From an uncultured Solobacterium sp. (GTDB lineage Bacteria; Bacillota_I; Bacilli_A; Erysipelotrichales; Erysipelotrichaceae): a stretch of 37,597 bases of DNA. Position numbers and translations under genes: made by a program. How positions within the stretch are numbered: the stretch's first letter is position 1; every line of letters starts with the position of its first letter. The stretch spans positions 1 to 37,597 of the forward strand of contig URYK01000029.1 of NCBI GenBank assembly GCA_900552125.1, given 5' to 3'. Positions 6,751 to 14,730 of the stretch are shown piece by piece. The notes beneath the pieces were generated by a model. The model had not been told where the DNA came from. It was given only the letters and a program-made list of their open reading frames with translations, and made no database searches.

Positions 6751-6772
6751 AATCTATAAAAAACCATAGATT
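6751..6772. repeat. Small hairpin between the diguanylate cyclase gene and rplM
   Basis: AATCTAT (6751-6757) and ATAGATT (6766-6772) form a seven-base stem about 25 bases past the stop of the upstream minus-strand gene. No T-run follows on the minus strand, so termination there is uncertain. Confidence 0.3.
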
Positions 6773-6798
6773 TAGGCAATTATTCCACTTTATTTTCT

Positions 6799-9216
6799 TT
6801 AAATATCTTTATGATAATACCATTGCTTATGAAGCGGCTGATCGTTATCCTGATAGCTGATGTAATATCCATTCTTCCCTTCAACTTTCGCAGCATACAT
6901 GGCATGATCTGCGCGTTTATATAGTGCCTCATAACTATCATCATTTCCTATGACAGTAGATGCGCCAATACTTACCGATACCCGTTCTTCCTGATAATCT
7001 TTAAATAAATCTTTATTTATTTTTTGGATTAGTCCATGTAATTTATCTTCTAATCGTTCAATAGGTACATTCTTAGGCAAGAAAACTAAAAATTCATCTC
7101 CACCTAAACGACAGACAATATCATCTTTTCTAAAGAAATTTGTCAATAGACTAGAAAATTTCTGTAACAATAAATCTCCTACTGGATGTCCTTTGCGATC
7201 ATTAACCAGTTTGAAGTTATCAATATCCATTACTAGACAAACTCCTTGAGCACTCTCCTTCAGCAATGCTTCAACCATATCCTGCGCACTAGAACGATTC
7301 AATAAATTAGTTAAATTATCTCTCTGAGCTTTTTCCACAAGGGCCAGATGATTTCTTTTTTCATCATCAATATCAAAAATTTTCCCAAAAGCAAATGCAG
7401 CCTTGCCATCCTCGTCGTATGATATTTTTAACAGCACCTGATACCATCGAACTTTTCCATAAATCGTTAACGTAAAATCATAACTGCTATCCTCTTTTTT
7501 ACTAATTAAGTCTCGTAAAAATGGATGTTCATCATTGTCCATAAAATTTCTTATTATATTCTTACGCCCAAATAATACCTTATTATTCTCAATATGCATG
7601 ACATCTTCACGATAATCATACTCAAACAGGCATTCATCACTTAATCTTGAAAATTCATTTAAACGTTTCTGTTGAATAATTTCTAAATCTAATAGTTTAT
7701 TTTTTCCACGAATATAACGAACATATCCCAGCGCTATAAAAATAAATAAAACTAACCCGCCAACTACAAACTGCCAACGATGACTATTAAATACTTCTAT
7801 TGGAGTATATGAGATATTCTCTAATGTATTCTGATAAATAATCTCCTGTTTTTCTTTATCGGATAATGAATTAAGATATATATTTATTATTGATAATAAA
7901 CGCGTATTCTCTTTATTCATCAATCCAATTGAATATTGTACTTCTTCCGTATTATTCATCTGCAGTTCAATATTTGGATATACTTTCTGCTTCTGTAAAT
8001 ATAAATTTGCAATGTATATATCAATATCACCTTCTAAACCTGGATTATTGTTTATTTCAGCCAATATATCTTTTGTATTATACATTGTGTTAATTGTTTT
8101 ATCAGTTTCATTTGAATTCTTATTTTTCACATGCACTTTATAACTATCTACATAAGGTAAAGAAAGAATCATATGAAAATCCTTTGCCATAGAAGATGAA
8201 CTAGGAACTCCAAGAACTAAATCAATATCTCCGTTTTTCATGATTTCATTAAATTCTTCATAGTTTTCTGCCACTATTATTTCATAAGATAATCCAATAG
8301 CTTCTTTTAAATGCTCAAGATAAGTGACAGACACACCCTTAGGTTTTCCATTCACATGTTGGATGGGTGCATTACCATCCATCATCAAAACCTTTTGTAC
8401 ACCAAGAGACTCTACATAATCTCTATTTTCTTTTGATAGCCTAAATTCACTTTCTTCTTCAAAGTATTTATCATATAAAACAGTCTGTAGATAAGGATTA
8501 CCTGTATTAATATTAGATAAAGCACTGTTTAGATCACGTAAAATATCACTTTTTCCTTTACTTACCGCAAAGTAATATGGAACTGGTGAAAATTTGGCAA
8601 TCGTTCGACAATCCCCATTTGCTGCAATATCTACACTTAATGTTGCGTCGATTTCTCCATTACTTAAAGCTTCTCTAATTTCACTCTGATCTTTGTACTC
8701 TTTGGTTTGAAAAGTAAATCCAGATACCTCCGCAAAGTTTTTTAAGTTTTCATAACGTGTTTGTAAGCCTGAATATGTTCCTACAACCATTCCATTCCAA
8801 TTCACATAATCATCTGTTTGAAACTTCTCACTATCTTTATCTACTATAAGAGTCGTATAAGCCATACCATAGCTATATCCAGGATAATCATATACTTCTG
8901 CTAAAGAGTCTGAATAAACCATGGCCCCCATCATATCAATTTCCCCATTTTGCAACATATTCAATAATGTATCAAGCTGTTCATTTAACGTTCCTTCTAC
9001 TTCTACAAATTCAAACTCCCATCCTGTATAATTTTGAATTTCTGCCAAATAATCAACTGTATAGCCTACATATTCCCCATTTTCATTCTTTTCCGTCAAT
9101 CCGCTTTGAATAGGATATCCTACTTTAATTACTTTCTGTTCGCTTTCTGCTTTTACAGGAATAAATCCTGACAAGAGAATGGCAAAAACAATTAATACTG
9201 ATAAAAACTTCCTCAT
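6799..9216 (-). CDS. Membrane diguanylate cyclase with two periplasmic-binding sensor domains
   Basis: Predicted to make cyclic di-GMP in response to an extracellular solute. The 805-residue protein has a signal peptide (about 1-23), two tandem SBP_bac_3-type domains (about 28-255 and 275-465), a transmembrane helix (about 482-504), a PAS-like segment (about 520-620) and a C-terminal GGDEF domain. The catalytic motif GGDEF is intact at 705-709, and the inhibitory I-site R696-x-x-D699 lies five residues before it, so product feedback is expected. The binding domains resemble polar amino acid receptors. No EAL domain is present. It has its own likely transcription unit, divergent from the FUSC gene. 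Confidence 0.93.
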   Translation of the reverse strand: MRKFLSVLIVFAILLSGFIPVKAESEQKVIKVGYPIQSGLTEKNENGEYVGYTVDYLAEIQNYTGWEFEFVEVEGTLNEQLDTLLNMLQNGEIDMMGAMVYSDSLAEVYDYPGYSYGMAYTTLIVDKDSEKFQTDDYVNWNGMVVGTYSGLQTRYENLKNFAEVSGFTFQTKEYKDQSEIREALSNGEIDATLSVDIAANGDCRTIAKFSPVPYYFAVSKGKSDILRDLNSALSNINTGNPYLQTVLYDKYFEEESEFRLSKENRDYVESLGVQKVLMMDGNAPIQHVNGKPKGVSVTYLEHLKEAIGLSYEIIVAENYEEFNEIMKNGDIDLVLGVPSSSSMAKDFHMILSLPYVDSYKVHVKNKNSNETDKTINTMYNTKDILAEINNNPGLEGDIDIYIANLYLQKQKVYPNIELQMNNTEEVQYSIGLMNKENTRLLSIINIYLNSLSDKEKQEIIYQNTLENISYTPIEVFNSHRWQFVVGGLVLFIFIALGYVRYIRGKNKLLDLEIIQQKRLNEFSRLSDECLFEYDYREDVMHIENNKVLFGRKNIIRNFMDNDEHPFLRDLISKKEDSSYDFTLTIYGKVRWYQVLLKISYDEDGKAAFAFGKIFDIDDEKRNHLALVEKAQRDNLTNLLNRSSAQDMVEALLKESAQGVCLVMDIDNFKLVNDRKGHPVGDLLLQKFSSLLTNFFRKDDIVCRLGGDEFLVFLPKNVPIERLEDKLHGLIQKINKDLFKDYQEERVSVSIGASTVIGNDDSYEALYKRADHAMYAAKVEGKNGYYISYQDNDQPLHKQWYYHKDI

Positions 9217-9550
9217 AAATCTAATAAAACTCCTTACTGCACTACACTTTTCTACTTCATATATTTAGAATTCTCTTCTAAAATATTATAACATTAATTT
9301 ATTTATAGTTTATATAAACCTTTATTTTCTTCTAATGAAAGCTCTGTACGATAAGCTATATTTACTTAATCCCCTTCAATAATATCACATATAAGTCTCA
9401 TATAGTCAGTATTATGATAGAAATTATAAATATTTTATATTATAATTATATAAGTCTTATATTTCAAAGACGAAAGAAGATACAAAATTATTCTTCAGAA
9501 ATTATGTAACTTCTTTTTTTATGTTTTAGAAAGGTGCGTTTTATTAATCA
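9217..9550. other. 334-base divergent intergenic region with paired palindromes
   Basis: No gene is seen. The region is very AT-rich. A perfect 15-base palindrome ATATAAGTCTTATAT lies at 9448-9462 and a copy with one mismatch at 9389-9403. A TATAAT for the minus-strand gene lies near 9284-9291 with no good -35. The FUSC gene start is preceded by GAAAGGTG. Confidence 0.5.
9389..9462. promoter_or_regulatory. Two copies of a 15-base palindrome, candidate operator
   Basis: ATATAAG-T-CTTATAT at 9448-9462 is a perfect dyad; ATATAAG-T-CTCATAT at 9389-9403 differs at one base. The 59-base spacing and position between divergent genes suggest binding sites of a dimeric regulator, possibly looping. Low sequence complexity is a caution. 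Confidence 0.4.
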
Positions 9551-11482
9551 ATGTTTCAAAAAGTTTTACAAAAGATTTATCAATCTCTTCCAGTTATATT
9601 ATTTTTTCTAATTTTATTTTATCTGATTTTTATCTTATTTGGACTGCCTTATATCATACTGGCAACAATTGTTGCTATTCAATTTCAGATCCACTCGAAG
9701 AAAAATCTTTCATTGTCTAAAATCATCTCATTTATTCTGACACAATTTGTTATTCAAATACTTGCATTTTTAGCCACAAGAAATATTTATAATTCTATTA
9801 TATTAAATTTAATAGTTCCTTTTTGGTTAATATTTACTCGCAGTTCCCAATTTAATCCTACTGGATATTTTTCAGAATTAATGGCCTTTACATTTCTGCA
9901 ATTAATGCCAGTAAGTAATGAAAACTTTCATATTCAGATAGAAGCAATGGCTCTTGGTATGTTCATGTTTTTTATCGCCATGATCTGGTACAACAAAAAA
10001 TTTCACAAACAAAATCCTACTATTCAAATTAAAAAACAAAGCTTTTCATTATTGAACGAAGCTTATCAAAAACAGAAAAACGGCAATGATATAAAGCAGG
10101 AATTACAGGATTTATATAAACTGCAGCAGGCATTTTATGAAGAAGCCAATAATAAAAGAAAAGCATCCTATATTGTTTCTAATGAAGGAAAGATTTCTTA
10201 TTTATATGCTTTATTAATACAGCGAACAATATACTTACTATCCCATATATCCTCAAATGAACTACAAGAACGAGAAGAAGAATTACATCCCTTATTTTCT
10301 TTATTAAAAGAAGCAGGCAACTGTGAGAATTCTCATATTTCTGCTCTAATCAATGAAGTTCATGCTATAACAAAGGAAGAAAATAATAAAATAGATTGGA
10401 TAGATGATTCCATAGACAGTATTTTAAGTGTGTTAGAATTAATTCTAACACACTCTTTCGATCATAATACAAAAACATTAGATAGAAAATGGAAAATCCC
10501 TTTATCTATTAGAATCAAGCAGTTATTTCACTATCGGATAAGACTAGATGCGTTTGAACTTCGCTTTGCCTTCCGTATGAGTATCATCCTTATTATAGGT
10601 ATGGCATGTAATTTATACACAAATATGGAACATGGATTCTGGTTTGTGATGAATTCATTTTTACTAACACAGCCTATGTATGAAGAGAGTATTCAGAGAA
10701 TGAAGACAAGATTTATCGGTACTATTTGTGGTTCTTTATTGATGGTACTCCTACAATCCTTACTGATAGGTATCCCTGCACATATGGCAATCGCTAGTAT
10801 ATTAACGTTTGGTGTCTTTTCACTTAAACCAGGGACTTCCCTACATACCTTCTTTGTCACAGGTTTTTCATTGACCATAACTTCTTTAGCTTTAAATATT
10901 TACATTGCTGTACAGCTAAGAATTCTATATGTCATGGTATCTATTATCTTTGTATTAATTGTGAATAAAGCTATTTTCCCAACAAGTCATCAGACACAAT
11001 TAAAGTATAATGAACAACTTATTTTTCATATGCATCATGTATATTTAAGAATCCTACATCGCTGTTTATCCTCAGAAGCCGATTACTGGTTATTATGCGA
11101 TGCACGCATACGATTTCATCTAGTCTATGAACAAATGAAGAAAGAAATTGAAAAATCTCCTGACATAGCATCTATTGATGATGAGATTTTGCATATTTCT
11201 TATCAAATGTTTTCTGAGCTAGAACAGCTTTTATTTATGATAACCAATAGAAACTTAAATACACAGTTATATGATATCTTATCCTCTTATATTCATCATG
11301 CAGATATGATGTTAAATACGATTCAGGAACAGTTGTACACCAATCATATAATAGATAAAATTTATGAATATCCTCAACAAAACCTAAGCCTTGAAGGATT
11401 TAACTATCAGCTATCACAATTAATGAGCCGTTATTCTAATCATTTAGCACAGCTATATAAAAAAGTTTGCATAAATGATTAG
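9551..11482 (+). CDS. FUSC-family (aromatic acid exporter-like) membrane protein
   Basis: The 643-residue protein has an N-terminal cluster of membrane helices (about 13-165), a cytosolic region (about 170-330), a second helix cluster (about 335-475) beginning with RLDAFELRFAFRMSI, and a C-terminal cytosolic tail. This two-block plan with the LRFAFRMSI...FWFVMNSFLLTQPMYE motif fits the FUSC/YccS family, some members of which export aromatic acids. The substrate is not known. It is divergent from the diguanylate cyclase gene, and the following IS lies about 65 bases after its stop. A 28-base perfect palindrome lies inside its coding sequence. Confidence 0.85.
   Translation: MFQKVLQKIYQSLPVILFFLILFYLIFILFGLPYIILATIVAIQFQIHSKKNLSLSKIISFILTQFVIQILAFLATRNIYNSIILNLIVPFWLIFTRSSQFNPTGYFSELMAFTFLQLMPVSNENFHIQIEAMALGMFMFFIAMIWYNKKFHKQNPTIQIKKQSFSLLNEAYQKQKNGNDIKQELQDLYKLQQAFYEEANNKRKASYIVSNEGKISYLYALLIQRTIYLLSHISSNELQEREEELHPLFSLLKEAGNCENSHISALINEVHAITKEENNKIDWIDDSIDSILSVLELILTHSFDHNTKTLDRKWKIPLSIRIKQLFHYRIRLDAFELRFAFRMSIILIIGMACNLYTNMEHGFWFVMNSFLLTQPMYEESIQRMKTRFIGTICGSLLMVLLQSLLIGIPAHMAIASILTFGVFSLKPGTSLHTFFVTGFSLTITSLALNIYIAVQLRILYVMVSIIFVLIVNKAIFPTSHQTQLKYNEQLIFHMHHVYLRILHRCLSSEADYWLLCDARIRFHLVYEQMKKEIEKSPDIASIDDEILHISYQMFSELEQLLFMITNRNLNTQLYDILSSYIHHADMMLNTIQEQLYTNHIIDKIYEYPQQNLSLEGFNYQLSQLMSRYSNHLAQLYKKVCIND
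10427..10454. repeat. 28-base perfect palindrome inside the FUSC gene
   Basis: AGTGTGTTAGAATT (10427-10440) is followed directly by its exact reverse complement (10441-10454), with no loop. The encoded residues are ordinary (a SVLELILTHSF helix). Confidence 0.85.
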
Positions 11483-11513
11483 CTTGTAGATAGTATTTTT
11501 CATTTAGTTTCGC

Positions 11514-11519
11514 TATAAT
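11514..11519 (+). promoter_or_regulatory. Candidate -10 element, possibly the original sortase promoter
   Basis: TATAAT lies 32 bases after the FUSC stop and 28 bases before the insertion sequence. No good -35 is seen. If the insertion sequence is removed, this element would be close upstream of the sortase gene. Confidence 0.3.
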
Positions 11520-11551
11520 TATAAAGAATAAGCTACAATGAGATAATATGA

Positions 11552-11649
11552 AGTGACCCCCTAGTTGCCAGAACGTGGATTACGATTCATAATAAATTTA
11601 GTAAATCAAATTATGAAAGTCGATACCATAACGACAATAGGAGGTCACT
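11552..11649 (+). promoter_or_regulatory. Left-end pairing that masks the transposase ribosome binding site
   Basis: AGTGACCCCCTA (11552-11563) is complementary, with one mismatch, to TAGGAGGTCACT (11638-11649), which contains the AGGAGG used by the transposase ATG at 11650. A transcript entering from outside would fold and hide the site, while one starting inside the left end would not. Confidence 0.5.
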
Positions 11650-12762
11650 ATGAAAAGTATAGTCTATATTGGAATGGATGTCCATAAAAACTCATATAGC
11701 TTATGTGCAATTTATGGAAAAACAGGAGAAGTCTTAGGAGAAACTAAAATTGGTCCAGATATCAAGCTTATTGAAAAATTCATCAATACCGTAAAAAATA
11801 AGATCAATGAAGATGTTGATGTTATGACTAGTTATGAAGCTGGGTGCTTAGGATACTCTCTATATTGGCAATTGAAAGCAAAAGGAATTGATTGTGAAAT
11901 TCTAGCACCGACAACGATGCAACGCTCAGCTAAGAATAAAGTCATCAAAAATGATCGAAGAGATGCACAAATGATCGCAACAAATCTAAATAATGGAACA
12001 TATAAAGCAGTGTATGTTCCTAATGATCATGATGTTGAGATTAAAGAGTATATACGGATGATGGATGACTTTAAGGACGAAGCAAAGAAAGTTAAACAAC
12101 ACATCAATGCGTTTGTATTGAGATTAGGTTATCGTTATGAAGGCAAATCAAGATGGACACCTGCTCATATCAAATGGCTAAGAGAGCTAGAACTTACTTC
12201 CATGTATAAGGAAATATTGAATGAATATTTATCAGAGTTAGAACTACTAACGGAAAAAGCAGAAAGATTCCAACATAAATTAGAAGAATTATCTCAGGAA
12301 GACCCATACAAAGAAAAGATAGGAGAACTGCGCTGTTTCAAAGGCATAGATACGACAGCAGCGATGGTCTTGCATGCAGAAGTATCAGATTTTAACAGAT
12401 TTCCAAATGCCAAAGCCTTTGCATCATTTTGTGGATTAACACCAGGAGAAAATTCAAGTGGAGACAAAAACAAACGTTTAAGTATAACGAAACAAGGAAA
12501 TTCACATGTAAGAACAATATTGGTTGAATGTGCACAAGTGTTGGTAAGAGGAGCAATTGGTAAAAAAGGAAAGAAAGTCAAATCAAAACAACTTGGACAG
12601 GATGTAAAGGTCATTGATTATGCAGATAAGGCAGTATTAAGATTACAGAAGAAATATCATCAAATGATATTGAGAGGAGTCAATAAAAATATAGCCATAA
12701 CAGCAATAGCAAGAGAACTAGCATGCTTTGTATGGGGAGTAGAAACAGGACACATAGCATAA
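11650..12762 (+). CDS. IS110/IS1111-family transposase
   Basis: RNA-guided recombinase that moves the element through a circular intermediate. The 370-residue protein has an N-terminal RuvC-like DEDD domain with D10 (YIGMDVHK), E63, D102 and D105 (NDRRDAQ), a coiled-coil middle (about 180-225) and a C-terminal Transposase_20 domain with the FKGIDTTAAM helix and the SFCGLTPGENSSG motif holding the predicted serine nucleophile (S269 or S270). All key residues are present, so it should be active. AGGAGG immediately upstream supports the start. A minus-strand reading frame inside it is a shadow. Confidence 0.96.
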   Translation: MKSIVYIGMDVHKNSYSLCAIYGKTGEVLGETKIGPDIKLIEKFINTVKNKINEDVDVMTSYEAGCLGYSLYWQLKAKGIDCEILAPTTMQRSAKNKVIKNDRRDAQMIATNLNNGTYKAVYVPNDHDVEIKEYIRMMDDFKDEAKKVKQHINAFVLRLGYRYEGKSRWTPAHIKWLRELELTSMYKEILNEYLSELELLTEKAERFQHKLEELSQEDPYKEKIGELRCFKGIDTTAAMVLHAEVSDFNRFPNAKAFASFCGLTPGENSSGDKNKRLSITKQGNSHVRTILVECAQVLVRGAIGKKGKKVKSKQLGQDVKVIDYADKAVLRLQKKYHQMILRGVNKNIAITAIARELACFVWGVETGHIA

Positions 12763-13120
12763 ATAATGCTTGTGAATAGAAAAACAAAAGAAAGGAGGAG
12801 TTGTGAAGTACCAAATCAGGATTAAAACATCGAAGGCATAGAAGGGCTTCAAATAAAGATAACAGGTTCAGCTATCTAAGACTCACCTCTTATGGCAATG
12901 ATGATATAAATAAAAGTCGCGAAATTTATTTATACGAAAAATCATTGATCCACGCTATGAGATTATAGAGCTGTCGACGAACCATTAACCTTTTGGTAAC
13001 CAATCCACGAATAACAGAGTGGTTAACTGTCGCAGAATCTATATATTTGGAGTCTTTGTATGCCTTTGATGAAACAATTTTAATAAAAATATTATGAATT
13101 GTACTTTTAGTCTTGACAAA
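12763..13120 (+). ncRNA. Candidate bridge (seek) RNA in the right end of the insertion sequence
   Basis: This region of more than 350 bases has no gene but is structured. A strong two-part stem pairs AATGAT (12897-12902) with ATCATT (12941-12946) and TATAAATAAA (12905-12914) with TTTATTTATA (12925-12934). Downstream, around 12970-13035, are TTAACC/GGTAA and AATCCAC/GTGGTT stem-loops with internal loops. IS1111-type elements encode the guide RNA downstream of the transposase, in the right end. Exact RNA ends and the guide loops are not defined here. Confidence 0.5.
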
Positions 13121-13145
13121 GGTCACTTCATAACAGGTGAACATG

Positions 13146-13913
13146 ATGAAAAAGAAAAAGAAGAGTAAGGTTATATGGAATATTCTATTAGTTATAGCAC
13201 TTATTGTGATGGCTTTCTCTGGTTATATGCTATATAAGGAATTACAACCCGAACTAAATTCACAACAGGAACAGAAAAAGTTAGAAAAGATAGTAAAAGA
13301 AGATACTTTATTAAATCCTGACTGGGATAAATTAAAAGAAGTCAATCCTGATATTATCGCATGGATATATATAGAAGGAACTGACATTAACTATCCTATC
13401 GTTCAAACAACAGATAATTCTTATTATTTAAATCACTCAGTATACAAAGAAGAAAATCCTTATGGTTCTATATTCTTAGATTATGAAACTCCAAGTGATT
13501 TCTCAGCTTATAATTCTATCCTTTATGGTCATAGTATTGCAGGAAACTTTAAAGAAATGTTTTTTACTCCTATTAAAGATTTCGAAGATGATTCCTATTT
13601 TAATGAACATACTACTTTATATATTCTAACTCCTGAACAAAACTACCGTGGAGATATTATTGCCTTCACCAAAACTACAGAAGAATCTTATTTATACACG
13701 CATGGTGATTTATCTGATACAGATAAAGAGACCTATGAACAAACATTAAAAACAGAAGCTATGCAATATCGTGATGATGTTGCCATAGATACAGATAGTC
13801 AGTTTGTAATGCTATCTACCTGTGATTTGGATTATGGCCTACATTCCAATCAGCGTTTAATACTTCATGCAGTTCTATCATCATGGGATAAAGATATTAC
13901 TATATCAGAATAA
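13146..13913 (+). CDS. Class B sortase
   Basis: Membrane cysteine transpeptidase that anchors surface proteins to peptidoglycan. The 255-residue product has an N-terminal membrane anchor (about 8-30) and the sortase fold with catalytic H129 (YGHS), C226 (LSTC) and R237 (NQRLILHA). NPDIIAWIYIEGTDINYPIVQ is characteristic of class B. ATG 13146 is chosen because AGGTGA (13135-13140) is well spaced; GTG 13137 and ATG 13143 are alternatives. No substrate with a sorting signal is seen nearby. The insertion sequence ends about 13 bases before this start, so native transcription is probably cut. Confidence 0.93.
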   Translation: MKKKKKSKVIWNILLVIALIVMAFSGYMLYKELQPELNSQQEQKKLEKIVKEDTLLNPDWDKLKEVNPDIIAWIYIEGTDINYPIVQTTDNSYYLNHSVYKEENPYGSIFLDYETPSDFSAYNSILYGHSIAGNFKEMFFTPIKDFEDDSYFNEHTTLYILTPEQNYRGDIIAFTKTTEESYLYTHGDLSDTDKETYEQTLKTEAMQYRDDVAIDTDSQFVMLSTCDLDYGLHSNQRLILHAVLSSWDKDITISE

Positions 13914-13914
13914 T

Positions 13915-13960
13915 AACGCTGTAAGTTGGTTAAGAAACTTCTTGCAGTGTTTCTTTTATA
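13915..13960 (+). terminator. Terminator of the sortase gene
   Basis: AACGCTGTAAG (13915-13925) pairs with CTTGCAGTGTT (13941-13951) with two wobbles, followed by TTCTTTTAT. Confidence 0.75.
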
Positions 13961-14006
13961 TCTAAACATTACATTTCTTTCATTTTTGTAACTATTCTCA
14001 ATTATA

Positions 14007-14034
14007 TTGAACCACAGTATTTTTAGTTTATAAT
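14007..14034 (+). promoter_or_regulatory. Promoter of the response regulator-kinase pair
   Basis: TTGAAC (14007-14012) and TATAAT (14029-14034) are 16 bp apart, close upstream of the response regulator gene. Confidence 0.65.
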
Positions 14035-14052
14035 TAATATTAGGTGATTACT

Positions 14053-14730
14053 ATGGAACAAATACGAATTATGATTATTGAAGATGATGAAGTATTAGGA
14101 AATCAAATTCAATCCTTTCTACAGTCTTGGGGTTACTATCCAATACAAGCAAGAAATTTCCAGAATATTCTTCAGGAATTCCAGAAAACTCTTCCTCACC
14201 TTATCCTCATGGATATTAATCTTCCCTATTATGATGGCTTTTACTGGTGTTCCAAAATAAGAGAAACTTCTACGGTTCCTATCATTTATATCAGTAGCCG
14301 TAATGATGACAAAGATAAGATTATGGCAATTGCTCAAGGTGGAGATGATTATGTAGAAAAGCCATTCCATTTAGAATTATTAAAAGCTAAAATTGAGGCA
14401 ATTCTAAGAAGAACTTACCAATACACAGTTAACCATACAATTTATTTACAATCTGATCTAGCTTATGAGTCACATACCAGTACGCTTTACCACCGTAATC
14501 AGAAAATAGAGTTAACTAAGCTAGAAAACAAAGTGCTATCTGTGTTAATCGAACATCGTGGTGTAATTGTATCTAGAAATCAGTTAATGGATGCTTTATG
14601 GAACACCAATGAATTTATATCAGACAATACATTAAATGTACTAATCTCAAGATTACGTTCAAAATTAAAAGATATCTGTGATGATGAAGTCATCTATACT
14701 AAGAAAGGACAAGGCTATTATATCCAATGA
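14053..14730 (+). CDS. OmpR-family response regulator, BceR-like
   Basis: Two-component transcription factor of the Bce type, which switches on the adjacent peptide-efflux transporter. The 225-residue protein has a receiver domain with acidic residues E10/D11/D12, phosphoacceptor D54 (LILMDINLP) and K102-equivalent EKPF, then a winged-helix DNA-binding domain (about 125-225) with LTKLENKVLSVL and NTLNVLISRLRSKL. ATG 14053 is preferred because AGGTGAT (14042-14048) is its ribosome binding site. Its stop overlaps the kinase start by four bases (ATGA). Confidence 0.93.
   Translation: MEQIRIMIIEDDEVLGNQIQSFLQSWGYYPIQARNFQNILQEFQKTLPHLILMDINLPYYDGFYWCSKIRETSTVPIIYISSRNDDKDKIMAIAQGGDDYVEKPFHLELLKAKIEAILRRTYQYTVNHTIYLQSDLAYESHTSTLYHRNQKIELTKLENKVLSVLIEHRGVIVSRNQLMDALWNTNEFISDNTLNVLISRLRSKLKDICDDEVIYTKKGQGYYIQ

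Larger units (their letters stand above)
11547..13132 (+). mobile_element. IS110-family insertion sequence, IS1111-type
   Basis: Bounded by inverted repeats TATGAAGTGACC (11547-11558) and GGTCACTTCATA (13121-13132), perfect over 12 bases, enclosing an intact DEDD transposase gene. The repeats may be subterminal, so true ends may lie a few bases out. The long noncoding right end (about 370 bases) against a short left end (about 100 bases) and the inverted repeats fit the IS1111 subgroup rather than IS110 proper, which usually lacks such repeats. It lies between the FUSC and sortase genes. Confidence 0.8.

Noticed and set aside
12294..12614. 106-codon reading frame antisense to the transposase
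   Set aside because: It mirrors the codon pattern of a clear transposase gene and has no ribosome binding site or family motif.
13965..13995. Separated TTACA and TGTAA halves before the response regulator gene as an autoregulatory site
   Set aside because: The halves are too far apart compared with known sites and the DNA is AT-rich.
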